The notes beneath the pieces are model-generated. The model had not been told where the DNA came from. It searched no databases and saw only the letters and a program-made list of their open reading frames with translations. This document shows positions 12,721-22,754 of a DNA stretch of 64,000 nucleotides, in pieces (position 1 is the stretch's first letter; the number at the start of each line of letters is the position of its first letter). Position numbers and translations under genes: made by a program. Source of the DNA: Thysanoteuthis rhombus (lineage: Eukaryota > Mollusca > Cephalopoda > Oegopsida > Thysanoteuthidae); assembly GCA_963457665.1 (NCBI GenBank), contig OY735212.1, positions 1,839,397 through 1,903,396 on the forward strand, read 5' to 3'.

Positions 12721-12884
12721 AAGAGAAAGAATGGGAGAAGAACTAATATTGTTTACCCTGAAGTTCTATCAAATTGACATCGTTTGTGTTATTTTGTGCA
12801 TCAGAACATTTTTACGTAACAATTACTTTTCATGTGTAAACAATGACAATAATCATTTTTTCCTTTGTTTTTCTGTGTGAGGAG

Positions 12885-13165
12885 GGAAGCTTTTCCTTTC
12901 CTCTGGAGCACCAAATGTGACAGATACTATTTCGTCTCTTAAGATGTCAAAGGTGGCAGGAAACGGTTCCCTTCATATGGAGGACCAAATTTTAATGGAT
13001 ACTGTTTCTTCTTTTTAGATGTCAAAAGTGAAGAGAAACTTTTCCCATTTCTAAAAAGTTTTCCTTCCTTCTGAAGGGTCAAGAGTAACTGGAGATTTTT
13101 CCCGTTTTTAAAATGAGAAAAGTAAGGGGAGACATTTTCTGAAAGTGGTTATTGGATAGATTCAA
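12885..13165. repeat. About 100-bp direct repeats, three units
   Basis: Units share a pattern of 'gatgtcaaa(a/g)gtg' plus a 'ttttccc' run and 'accaaat'. The phrase 'aagatgtcaaaggtgg' (about 12942) matches 'agatgtcaaaagtgaag' (about 13018), and a third looser copy follows. No gene content. Confidence 0.45.
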
Positions 13166-13659
13166 TTTTCCAGTAATAAATAACTGAAACACTAGCCCGA
13201 CACCAACCTACTTAACCGAACCCCACACCTACCTACTAAACCCTATACCTTCATCTCAGATTGAATACATTTTTGTCGCCTCCATTTGTCATTCATAGAT
13301 TCTAATAGCTTTTTCTTCCTCATATATTCAATAACCATAATTCCCACCACTCGTCATTTGTACATTTTAGTATTTTCCTTTCCGTCTGGACTTCTTGACT
13401 TTTGTTCTCCGATTTCATTGATTGCAAATTCAAATATTTGTTCACCCTTTTACGGATTTAACAAATTTCCTTCTACCCCTTTATGAATTTATCCAATCCC
13501 CACCCCAATGCAATCCTCGTACGTGTAAACATTTTCCTTCTCTGCTTTAATAACGTTTGTTCGCCATAATCAATAAATCGTGTGTTGTGCTTGCAAAGAG
13601 AACGACGTATTATAAAAAAGTGAACTAAACTAGCTTCAAGCTTCATTTTAAAAACTAAC

Positions 13660-14490
13660 AACGCTCTCGTCATGGCCAACCACAGAGATCACACAATAAT
13701 CGGCAATGACTGCAAAATCATACTACAACAGCTGGTTGAAGACAGCAATGATTCCGAGACATACTGTGCCATTAGGTGCTACACAACAGGATAACCCGGC
13801 AATGAGATGAGGAAACAGCTGAACAAATTTCTGTTCCTTTAACTTAGGAATACAGCCTCGTATTTTTGACGCATTGTAGATGGTGAACAGAGAAAACTCA
13901 ATGGTGATATCACGGAGATCATATCACATATTGACACCCTACTAAAATATCTTTCTGTAGAGAATACTACAATAACAAGTTTGACAACCAACTTCTATTC
14001 AGATGCCTATTTTGTCATCCACAATCATGATGCTTTACATACAAGCCGTATCGCCTAATGCAACCAGTAATAGCATTCTTTGCGGATGGATACTTTATAA
14101 AACTCTAATGACTACACATCCATCATAGCACTTATTGAGATATGGTTGAAGCCCCAAATAACTGAAGTGCAAATTGCTATATCCGACTACACCCCTATTA
14201 GATCGAATCGAATTGAAAGGAAGAATGAGGGTACTTTTCTGTAAGTGCACAATGACGTCCCTATCACAAACATGGATAAATTTGATGATGGCACTTGTTG
14301 AGCGATAATATGCAATATGGAATCATCAAACATCATCGTACCATTGGTATACCAAACACTGCACTGAGTACCTCTAGATAGTCCTTTAAATCCTCCATTC
14401 AGTTCATGCAAAAACATATGAAAAAAACAATCAAACATTACGATAATGGGAGATTTTAACTTCCCTTCCATTTCATGGAGCACTACAAAT
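13660..14490 (+). pseudogene. CR1/L2-like LINE: ORF1 tail and 5' part of APE endonuclease
   Basis: Plus-strand translation gives a coiled-coil-like run (ITEIISHIDTLLKYLSVENTT, about 13910-13980). It is followed by an apurinic-endonuclease-type block: IIALIEIWLKPQI, SDYTPIRSNR, ICNMESSNIIVPLVYQ and then IMGDFNFPSISW (about 14120-14480). The G-D-F-N-F-P motif is characteristic of APE domains of CR1/L2/jockey LINEs. Internal stops show it is dead. The domain is interrupted at about 14490 by an RTE fragment and resumes at about 14880. Confidence 0.7.
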
Positions 14491-14788
14491 ACTGAATATG
14501 GAGAGACCTCAAGACAGCAAAATACATCTGGGAGAAGAAAGAAGTCAGGAACATTATAGAATCCATTGAAAAAACTCAAATGGCAATGGGCTGGCCATGG
14601 TGCAAGAATGGCAGACAACCGATAGATACTGCAAGTCACAAAATGGATCCCCAGAGATCACATGCGCAACTGAGGCTGGCAGAGTATTAGATGAAGAGAC
14701 GAGCAAGATATTTTCAGAAAGTACCCACGTTGGGGAAGTGTGGTGAATCCTGGGAAAGGTCTATGTCCAACGACGGACATTAAGAGAC

Positions 14789-14823
<35 letters not shown>

Positions 14824-14825
14824 TT
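14490..14825 (+). mobile_element. RTE-like LINE 3' end inserted in another LINE
   Basis: It begins at 'gagagacctcaagacagc' and ends in a (gatgat)n tail. It matches the 3' coding end and tail of the copy at 57979-58530: a WAGHGARMADNR-like block, then 'gtccaacgacgg' and the gatgat tail. It interrupts the APE domain of the surrounding CR1/L2-like LINE, so it inserted later. The C-terminal coding region is frame-broken. Confidence 0.75.
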
Positions 14826-15255
14826 GTGGAGGAGGAGAGGAGGAGGAGGAGGAAGAGGAGGACGCAGGTGAAAAAATCGACGAAGAGTGCAGAGATACCT
14901 TTAAACTTTCTTGCCGTCAGCTTTGTGTCCTAATGTATAAAACTACCCACCAGAGTTCATGACACATTGGATCTCTTACCCACCAAAAACCTGAACTCGA
15001 CCATCCACACCTCACTTGAAGATTCAAGTATAGCTGATCACAATTTTCTTGTCAACAAAGGCATAGCTAAAAAAACAGAACCGTTTATAATTACAAACAC
15101 ACAAATCCAAAATCACACCTTTAGAAACATCATGTAGACCATAACAAAATCAACAGTCATTTAGATGTAATAGACTTGAACGAATTAAGACCAATGCCCA
15201 CAACGAACTACAACGAACTGAGCTTCAGGTCTTTGAGATCCAAATTCAAGAATGA
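14826..15255 (+). pseudogene. CR1/L2-like LINE: distal part of APE endonuclease
   Basis: After a purine-rich edge, plus-strand reading resumes APE-domain content: LPTKNLNSTIHTSLEDSS followed by DHNFLVNKGI (about 14975-15065). The S-x-x-D-H-N motif is the C-terminal catalytic signature of APE domains (SDHN-like). It continues the domain broken by the RTE insertion at 14490-14825. The remainder decays within 200 bases. Confidence 0.65.
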
Positions 15256-15685
15256 ACTTTAAAAACGCTAACTCTAAACTTGCCAACGAACCTTAACCAC
15301 AAACGTACCTACTGACCCAAACTCTTAACTTAACAATTAAGCCTAACTCTAAACCTACATATTGAACCAGCTATCTTTGCATCATGTACATGTAGCCATT
15401 TCAATATGGGCCAATTTCATATTGACAATTCTAAATGGCTAAAAGTGGCTAGATTTTCAACGTTGTTTGAATTGAATAAGTTAAAAGATATATACATGCA
15501 CAGGTTGAATGTGACCCTTGAATGTTTTATGGTCACTTTTAAAATTCAAAACTTTTTTTTATAGCGGGCTGTCGCTGACAGAACACCAATTAGCATATAT
15601 TAATTGGAGACCCACTGGACCAAGTTCAGGCTGAGGCAAATATAAAATAACGCTTGAAATCTTCCCAGTCGCTTATCAACCTCAG
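15256..15685. other. Spacer with CTAAC-like repeats
   Basis: At about 15270-15360 there are loosely repeated 'cctaactctaaac'-like phrases, similar to 13190-13260. They resemble decayed telomere-type or simple repeats, but no perfect array is present. Nothing else was recognised. Confidence 0.35.
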
Positions 15686-15689
15686 CTTT

Positions 15690-16398
15690 TTGACACTCGT
15701 CGTTGGACATAGATCTCCCCTAAGATTTACCGGACACCTGTATCATGGGCGTCGCTGACTCAATACTTTCTGAACTTATTTACTTCGACATATCATGTTA
15801 TTTGTTTTCGGACGCAGTTCTGCGTATGATTTCTGGGGATCCACGTTGTGAGTCGTAATGTCCAGCGGTTGTCTGACATTCTTGCAATATGACTAGCCCA
15901 TTCCCATTTGTGTTTCCTTATACATTCTATGATTTCTCTGACCATTGTTTTTTGGCTTGTTTTTTTGTTGTTTTTTTTTTCTTGTAAAATATCCAGTGTT
16001 GTCTTGTGATCTCTTCATGTAATGTTGAGCATAATTTTCTCCTGGACGCTTTGTATGGTTCTCAGTTTGGGGACCATTCATCTGATTTGGCCCAATGTTT
16101 CAGTTGTATTGGTGATTATCGAGAGCATGCATTGGTTCTCTCTGGGAGTGATTGGATTTTTCTTGTTTTTTAAGGTCAAGCTTGCTCTTCTGAAAGCTTG
16201 CCAATCAAGAGTGATTCTTCGCCTGATTTCTTTTACTGTTAGTGATTTCATGGAAACTCACTGCCTTATGTATATATAGTGGTTTACAATTCTGCGTCCT
16301 AAACATGTTTGTTGAACATGACCTTTGTTTTATTGTGGTTCATGAAAAGACCAACTCTTTTTCTTTCTTCTATGAGGTCATCTAGAATCATTTATAAT
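15690..16398 (-). pseudogene. RTE-like LINE, 3' half (interrupted copy)
   Basis: Minus-strand reading gives, from 16390 down: DLIEERKKELVFFMNHNKTKVMF, then KSLTVKEIRRRITLDWQAF, then MLNIT and RDHKTTLDIL, then the R-x-x-W and 'gtccaacga' 3' end at about 15690. These are the palm end, the thumb and the C-terminal segment of RTE-type reverse transcriptases. Stops and shifts are frequent. The upstream half lies at 17113-17465, separated by an inserted R2-like LINE piece. Confidence 0.7.
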
Positions 16399-16405
16399 CA
16401 TCATG

Positions 16406-16457
<52 letters not shown>

Positions 16458-16988
16458 CAACAACAACGACAATAATAATAATAATACTGTACCTGCAGAC
16501 CATAGAGTAAAAAAGAAGGAGGGTGAAAAAAGGGAAAAATATCAGGACCTAGCAAGGGAGTTAAGAAAAATGTGGAACATGAAAACCAGGGTAGTACCGG
16601 TCATAGTGGGTGCATTAGGAACTGTCCCCAAAACGCTGAGGGAGAGACTGGATGAGATCGGGATTAGGAGGAGGATAGAGACCGTACAGACCACAGCAGT
16701 ACTGGAAACTGCACGGATACTGAGGAAGGTGCTAGAGATAAAAGTACTGCAACGAATTGTAGCTCTGTCATGATAAGCGAAAGAGAGAGAGGAGACGTTA
16801 GCTGAAGACCTGAGGAGACTTATTGTCACTCAGCCTTCAGCGATAACCACTGGGCAACCGGTGTGAAACTGTAAATCGTAGAATTACTGCGACCTATGAG
16901 TACTGGGGGAGGAGGGCTGGAGACTTGAGGAGACTTGCTGTCACTCAAACTCCAGCGGTTACCACCAGGCAACTGGTGTGAGATTCCA

Positions 16989-17035
<47 letters not shown>

Positions 17036-17112
17036 GAAGAAGAAGAAAAAGAAAAAGAAGAAGAAGAAAAAGAAGAAGAAGAAGAAGAAGAAGAAGAAGA
17101 AGAAGAAGAAGA
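16399..17112 (+). mobile_element. R2/NeSL-like LINE 3' fragment inserted in RTE copy
   Basis: After an (AAT)n run, the plus strand encodes the endonuclease end: VPADHRVKKKEGEKREKYQ, KMWNMKTRVVPVIVGALG, then TARILRKVLEI, nearly as in the copy at 48223-52190. A stop follows, then the family's 3' UTR with two similar 'gtcactca..ccagcg' blocks. The tail is (AAT)n, then (AAG)n up to 17112. The 5' truncation falls exactly at the PD-D endonuclease end. Its position splits one RTE LINE, so this is a younger insertion. Confidence 0.75.
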
Positions 17113-17465
17113 AGGTTCTCAAAATTTGTGGTTACCTAGGGTATTCTCCGTCTATTTTGGTTCTTTCATTTTTTTAGTCTAAATTTCGGAAGATTCTGCT
17201 ACTTTTTCTTCCTGCTGAAATGCCAAATGGAGATGGCCAATGGTCAAGTAGCTTTTTCTGAGGCAAGCCTGTTCCTGTGGTTGATTTTCATCTAACGTTT
17301 GGGGATGAATTTGATAAAAGTTTGTCGATACAGTTGAGTAGGATTATTGGCCTGAAGTTGTTTAGATTTTTGGGATTCCTTTTTTTGCACAGCAGCATTA
17401 TGATTGCCAGGTTCGAAGTGTTCCCAGAAGTTTCTCCATGGACGGTAAAGCAAACCATCAAACAA
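17113..17465 (-). pseudogene. RTE-like LINE, finger/palm part of RT
   Basis: Minus-strand reading includes IIMLLCKKRNPKNLNNFRPI followed by ILLNCIDKLL (about 17288-17420), the conserved finger block of RTE-type reverse transcriptases (N-F-R-P-I). Nearer 17130-17190 comes KIDGEY-like sequence, which in this family immediately precedes the YADD box. The continuation is at 15690-16398, so the RT was cut near its catalytic box. An internal deletion removes most of the palm between the two blocks. Confidence 0.65.
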
Positions 17466-18830
17466 ACAAGGGAAAGGGGAAGGACCCTTGACCTAGACAA
17501 GAATGTTCTCAACTGTTAGGATTTCCTTGTTCAAAGCTCCTATTTAATTTTACTTTTTGTGTTTTTCATCTTGAAGTCTTTTTTTTTAAAGCTTAGAAAT
17601 TCTATTTTGCAGTTCATCTCTCTGTTTACCAGTTTTTCTTTTTCATCTAGTATCGAGGAATTAATGCGACAATTTGCAAAAAGGAATAAATCATAATTTT
17701 TTAATATATTTTTTATTTCCAATAATTGGAAATAGAAAAAATATATCAAATCTAATCTTTTCTTCCCATCTGGATGGGATTGTTTTATGATTATTTTTAA
17801 AACTTTTGGACAGTAAACATAGTTTAGTTGCACAATGACCTTAAAGTATATTACTGTGGATAAAAGACTTTTTCTGTGCATGTTCCTTCGTTTGAAAGAC
17901 TGGCTGATGAAATACTCGGGGAAAAAAGTTTTGGAATGAAAATGTAGAAGTATCTCTCTTCATCTGTAACTTTGAATTTCTCGTTTTCTTTTTACGAAAA
18001 GACAAATTGGCAGAGGATTCGCAAAGGAAATACAATGAATAAAAGGGACCAACAGAAGTATATCTTGATTCGTGCGGTTAATTTGTCCCAAAGTTTTCTG
18101 TACTATTCAACACTGCTCTGTTCAATGTCTAATTATGATCTACTGCGAATTCTCTCGACTTAAACTTATTTACATAAGGCACACTACATCAAAACCCGCA
18201 TCAATCAAAACCGGACTACAGAATGTCTTTGTAAATATTGTATTATTCAAGATAACATCTAATAATTAATTTGTACAGTTGAGGGAAAAATGATAATGAT
18301 AGAGTTCTCTACAGACTTGAAGTCATAGACTTCAAAATATGCTTATGGTATCACAAAACTACAATTTATTTTCTATGAAAAAGATCGTCGTTTTCAAGAC
18401 ACAAAAATTGGAACGTGAAATATTTGCAAAGAAATGTAGCATAGAATACTGACAATTCCTCAGATCATTTAAGGGATAAAGACGGCGACCTTCAGATAAG
18501 ACGAAACCTCTATTTCAGTCTGAATTTTATGGTTATAGCTCACGATTCAATCATAGATTTTGCCTTTGGCTCCGACAACAACCTCATATTTTCTGGTGTT
18601 TTGGTCGTTTCAGGTATGCCTTATCTACCTCAATATACGGTACTTGGTGATGGAATTTGAATCACATCAGAGCAAGATGTACAAAGTTACAAATGAAAAA
18701 AAAAGAAACAGCTTTTTCAGTTTTCAAGTTCGTCTGGCTGGCCGGCTAGCTTTGTAAGTATCATACGTACAAATAAATATTCCTGTGTCTAAAAAAAAAC
18801 GTTTTTCTATTGTTTCTATTGATTTTTAGT
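17466..18830. other. AT-rich stretch without recognised features
   Basis: The ORFs are Lys/Phe/Asn-rich and chance-like. No exon structure, repeat family or RNA gene was identified. Confidence 0.4.
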
Positions 18831-18839
18831 TGGGGGTTC

Positions 18840-19090
18840 ACTTGGTAATTTAAGATGATAATTAACTGATCACTTAGTTTGTGACTGGTAGGAAACACAC
18901 CCATTTTTGGTTAATTTGGACGTTTTTTGTGATCACTGTACAACAATAGGTGGGGGGAAGTAACTTATTCATTGATCACCTCTTTTTCCATTTTTCTTTT
19001 TTCAATTGATCACCCCTAACGCAGCATACGGTCGAAAGATATTGGTCACGTGATGGTTTCTATTGAGTGACTGGTCGGACCTGTTTTTCA
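18840..19090 (-). repeat. CACGTG-core dispersed repeat, copy 2
   Basis: Inverted relative to the copy at 7345. It contains 'ttggtcacgtgatggtttc' followed by 'tattgagtgactgg', and upstream TGATCAC-rich sequence ('attgatcacccc', 'aactgatcac'). This is the longest copy, about 250 bases. Confidence 0.5.
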
Positions 19091-20110
19091 TTTTTTTCCC
19101 CTCTACTCATAAATGTTTGATTTATTATATTATAGTTGCTTGATGTTTTTATGGTTGGAACAAAGAATCTGAGCTTATTCACTAGAATTGAGATATTTGT
19201 TGTTTTCATATAAATTAATCCTTTGTTGAATGAGCCCCTAGTGTTTCATAACCTCCATACATGGATTGCCTTCACGTTCTTTACTATATGTAGGACAAAC
19301 TGGACAGCAGAGGGAATTATTAAATTCATTTTCCCCATAATATACTTTTTTGATGAAAATATGAGCTAGCAATTATCTTGTTGTAGACTTAAGTGCGATT
19401 GAAAAAAAATGCCCTCTCATTTACACTGGACAAAACGATCTACATCCTTTGTTCGATGCATATCAAACTTTTCTTGCAGAAACTCCGCATTCAGTTCCTT
19501 CTCTATGACAGCGACTCTCCTTACATGTGACCTCATCCTATTTGTCAGAGCTCCCACGAGAACAGAGTGTGACACAAGGTCGGTTCAATGCAGAAATACC
19601 AAATATGAAAACGTGTGGGTAGGATGACTCAAAAAATCCTGTTTTGTCCTCCAAGCTATTGTTGCAAAGAAATAAGGGCACTGTTCTTGAGACCCCAGGA
19701 CGAATCCTAAGCCCTTTGGACTTGAATATACAGAGCAGTAGCAGGCCTCACAAGCCAAAGCCTGAATCGGTCATGGCAGAACATGGTCTGAAATGGTCAT
19801 GTGAACGAGTAATATGCAACCTAATGCGTTTTATCTTATGCTGTAGAATCGTCGTGTATTTGAGAGCTTATAGTTTTACTTCGTAGTCCATAATGTACCA
19901 GCGCAGAAGATGAACTGGCAGCATTGATTTTGAATGTGTCAGTCAGCTTGAAACACTTCTCTGTTTGTAATACCTGCTGTTTCCAGTCAACAAAAATATT
20001 ACGCCCATCCTCTGCGTTCCTTTTTTAGCAGCAACCGGTTGATGAAATGCTCAAGTAATCATGTTTCATGGTTGGTGCACAAAACTAACCAACCGTAAAT
20101 AAACCTGGTA
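19091..20110. other. Anonymous, with a short coding-like minus-strand run
   Basis: Between about 19435 and 19600 the minus strand is open and reads VLVGALTNRMRSHVRRVAVI, EKELNAEFLQEKFDMHR, DVDRFVQ before a stop. It is charged and protein-like, but I do not recognise it. No convincing splice signals flank it. The rest shows nothing. Confidence 0.3.
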
Positions 20111-20111
20111 T

Positions 20112-20112
20112 A

Positions 20113-20160
<48 letters not shown>
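20112..20160. repeat. (TA)n microsatellite
   Basis: A perfect TA run. Further TA/TG runs follow at 20330-20396 and 20512-20618 in the same block. Confidence 0.9.
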
Positions 20161-20162
<2 letters not shown>

Positions 20163-20511
20163 AAAAGGTTTTGAAAAGCAACAATGAATGAATTTGAGGC
20201 TGTTGAACCACATTTGAATACATTCCACAGGGTAGATAATATTTCGGGTGTAATAGAAAACTCTACCAATTGGGTCAACATGACCCTGTTAGAGATAATA
20301 TTGCGTCATCATAGGTTGGCTTATCTTGGTTTTATATACATATATATGCATTTATATATGTGTGTGTGTATGTGTGAACAATATATATATATATAGTCAA
20401 TCATGCACATACACACATTTATATATGTATATAGAACGAGTATTATTGAAAAGTAATTTTTTCTTTTTTTGGTGTTGATTTTTATATAAAAAGAAGAGTA
20501 AAAAATGGTTA

Positions 20512-20543
20512 TATATATGTGTGTGTGTATTTGTGTGTGTGTA

Positions 20544-20618
<75 letters not shown>
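20512..20618. repeat. (TG)n-(TA)n microsatellite
   Basis: A tg-rich start passes into more than 35 TA units. The Ile/Tyr ORF over it is an artefact. Confidence 0.9.
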
Positions 20619-20622
<4 letters not shown>

Positions 20623-20639
20623 CATGTATATAGTCGATC

Positions 20640-21274
20640 AGATATGTGTGTGTGGTTGACTGTATTTTGCTGCTATAGAAGTTGAACCATCCTATAGCTG
20701 CATTCAGTCCAGCATTTTTTCCTTTCCATATTTCTAAAAACCTGAAATGGTTACGTGGTAAACAACTGATCACTTTTTTTAATCACTCGGAGTAACAAAG
20801 TATGTAATTCTGCAAAGAATCAAGGGCAATAACTCCTTCCTAAATCAGAAACAAACCAAGAAAAGTTGGACAAACTTCCAATCCAGAAATCCAGTTCTGA
20901 ATGAAAGTGTCACTGGGTTTTGTGGTATCAGATGAACTAAATAACATACTAAAAGTCTATTACAGTTAGACCAATGGAAAGATATTTGTTTCAAGATGGC
21001 GTCAAAGGTGGTTGCAAAAAGCTTAAAATCCTCATCATTCGTTCATTATTCGGCTTAGACAAGTTTTTCTTACAACAGTTGAAGCGTACTTGATGAAAAT
21101 GATGACCGAAAGCGCTCGTTGAACTTTGGACAATGCCGTTACAATTCTAATTCTTTTCAAAAATCTCAAAGAGTTCTTTTAAGTGCCTGAAGATTACACG
21201 ACCATTCATTCCTTTTGTAATCAATCAACAGTAGTGTATATATATGGGAACTTGGAAAAGAAAATGGTCTCTAC
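20640..21274. other. No feature seen
   Basis: Only a short TGATCAC-like fragment at about 20768, perhaps the edge of a CACGTG-family copy, was noticed. No gene. Confidence 0.35.
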
Positions 21275-21650
21275 CAGAGAAAAGATTCAATCAGGAAACT
21301 TTATTGGGAATCATTGAAAACCAGTCAAACTGTTACCGGGGAACACTACAGTGAGTATTTTCCTCGTTTGAATGATGCATTGTAACTTGAAATGACGTTT
21401 TTTTTCTAAGTAAGTATTCAAACGGAAATCCTTACCAAGAATCACAGGAAACAACAAACGATTACCAGAAAACATTATTCATTATTTCACCCGTTTGAAT
21501 GGGGTATAAGGGAAGAACATGTCTTTTTTCTGAGCAAGGATTCCAACGGAATCCCTCATTAGGAATCGCAGGAAACTTGAAAAACTGTTACCGGGAAACA
21601 CTACGGTAAACACTGCACTCGTTTGAATGAAGGATTGGGAATTCAGTAAT
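21275..21650. repeat. 127-bp tandem repeats, three units
   Basis: Anchors 'gttaccggggaacactac' (about 21332), 'gattaccagaaaacatta' (about 21459) and 'ctgttaccgggaaacact' (about 21587) are evenly spaced at about 127 bases. Each is followed by a 'cgtttgaatga' phrase and 'aggattc/aatcgcaggaaac'. This is a small diverged minisatellite; the ORF at 21482-21685 lies inside it. Confidence 0.65.
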
Positions 21651-21837
21651 TCAGCGGATGCTTCAAATCTGTCACCTTCAATCAAATTTCTTCACTCATT
21701 GTGCAACCGGAAACACAGAATATATTTTCATGAATTGATCAGCCTTTCAAAGCCTCTGAAAAGTCATACGTCTATAATCGTTTATATTTATATAAATAGA
21801 TGTTATATACAATGACATAATAATCAATATCGTTGAT

Positions 21838-22022
21838 AATACTTACTTCTATTTCTATCATTATTCGGACTATCCTCATCTTGGTTGTTTTTCATACAAC
21901 GTTTCGGCCGTTGTACTCTACGGCCATCATCAGGTATCATCTGGTAGGTGTGTCCGAATAATAATAGACATATCAATAATACCTCATCTCAAAAATTCAG
22001 AGATATACTAATACTTACTTCA
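21838..22022 (-). mobile_element. Fold-back short retroposon, copy 1
   Basis: A core from about 21859 to 22009 is flanked by the 13-base direct repeat 'taatacttacttc' (21838-21850 and 22010-22022), consistent with a target-site duplication. The left arm runs 'attattcggac' to 'catctgg' and holds the hairpin 'caacgtttcggccgttg'. The right end is 'gtccgaataataat', the reverse complement of the left start, followed by 'acctcatctcaaaaattc'. It is a shortened relative of the element at 32957-33433. Confidence 0.65.
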
Positions 22023-22575
22023 TTGGATACTAGTTTTCTTGGTGGTAATAAGGTTGTATATTTATAAAATAGGAGTTGAAAAAAAAACATATTTCAAAAT
22101 CATCGGCTAAGTATAAATTTTGTTGGACGTGTTATTTCTAAAACAAACATCTCATTAGGAGTTAGACCAAAGCAAGAGTTCCATGATGATATTCAAAACT
22201 TGTTCCAAGCCTAGTAGTATACTAACGACTATTTTCCAGTTTGGAGTGCACCTTTGCACCCTACTTAACAGCCAAGATACGCCTAATGGTCGAGACGGCT
22301 CTGTGCATATATTTTCTATACATATACGTACATAACAAACATTTACAGAAACCTATTGTTATGGTGAAAAAGAAATGAAAATCAACTGATAAATTGTGTC
22401 ATTGGTGTAATTCGTTTTACTGAAGGCTTCAAATTATTACATACATGCGCGTGCACACGAACATAACACGCGAAAAGACATTGGTTGAGACTTTGTGTGT
22501 TTGTGTGTGTACACTCGCATGTGTGTGAGCACGCCCATATAGGTGTGTGAGAGAGAAATAAAAAAAAGAAGAAAT
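22023..22575. other. Region downstream of the beta-MSP-like gene
   Basis: Contains (TG)n/(CA)n-rich sequence at about 22490-22550. No gene seen. Confidence 0.4.
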
Positions 22576-22600
22576 AATAAGTGTCATTGTATTAATTCAC

Positions 22601-22606
22601 TTTATT
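22601..22606 (-). terminator. Polyadenylation signal of beta-MSP-like gene
   Basis: On the minus strand AATAAA occurs 37 bases after the stop codon (in 'tttgaataaagtg'), giving a very short 3' UTR with cleavage expected near 22580-22590. Confidence 0.7.
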
Positions 22607-22642
22607 CAAAGGTTCGAATCAGGAACATTGAAATATCGTAGT

Positions 22643-22754
22643 TTAATGAGACTGGCACAAGGCAGTTTTCTCCATATTCAAAAATACCGGATCACAGTGA
22701 TCTGGAACAGTCACACATCCTTGCATTCTCATAATACCAGCATAATAACCAATT
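22643..22754 (-). CDS. Beta-MSP-like gene, coding exon 3
   Basis: Acceptor 'ctttctttacag' ends at 22755. It encodes IGYYAGIMRMQGC, PDHCDPVF and TALCQSH before TAA (22645-22643). This supplies the last three cysteines and the G-Y-Y-x-G block that follows the CC pair in the family. Confidence 0.85.

Noticed and set aside
14187-14639. 150-codon minus-strand ORF
   Set aside because: Antisense of the APE endonuclease and the inserted RTE fragment; those plus-strand readings carry family motifs.
16826-17177. Poly-Lys/Asn and poly-Phe/Leu ORFs
   Set aside because: Translations of (AAT)n and (AAG)n microsatellites.
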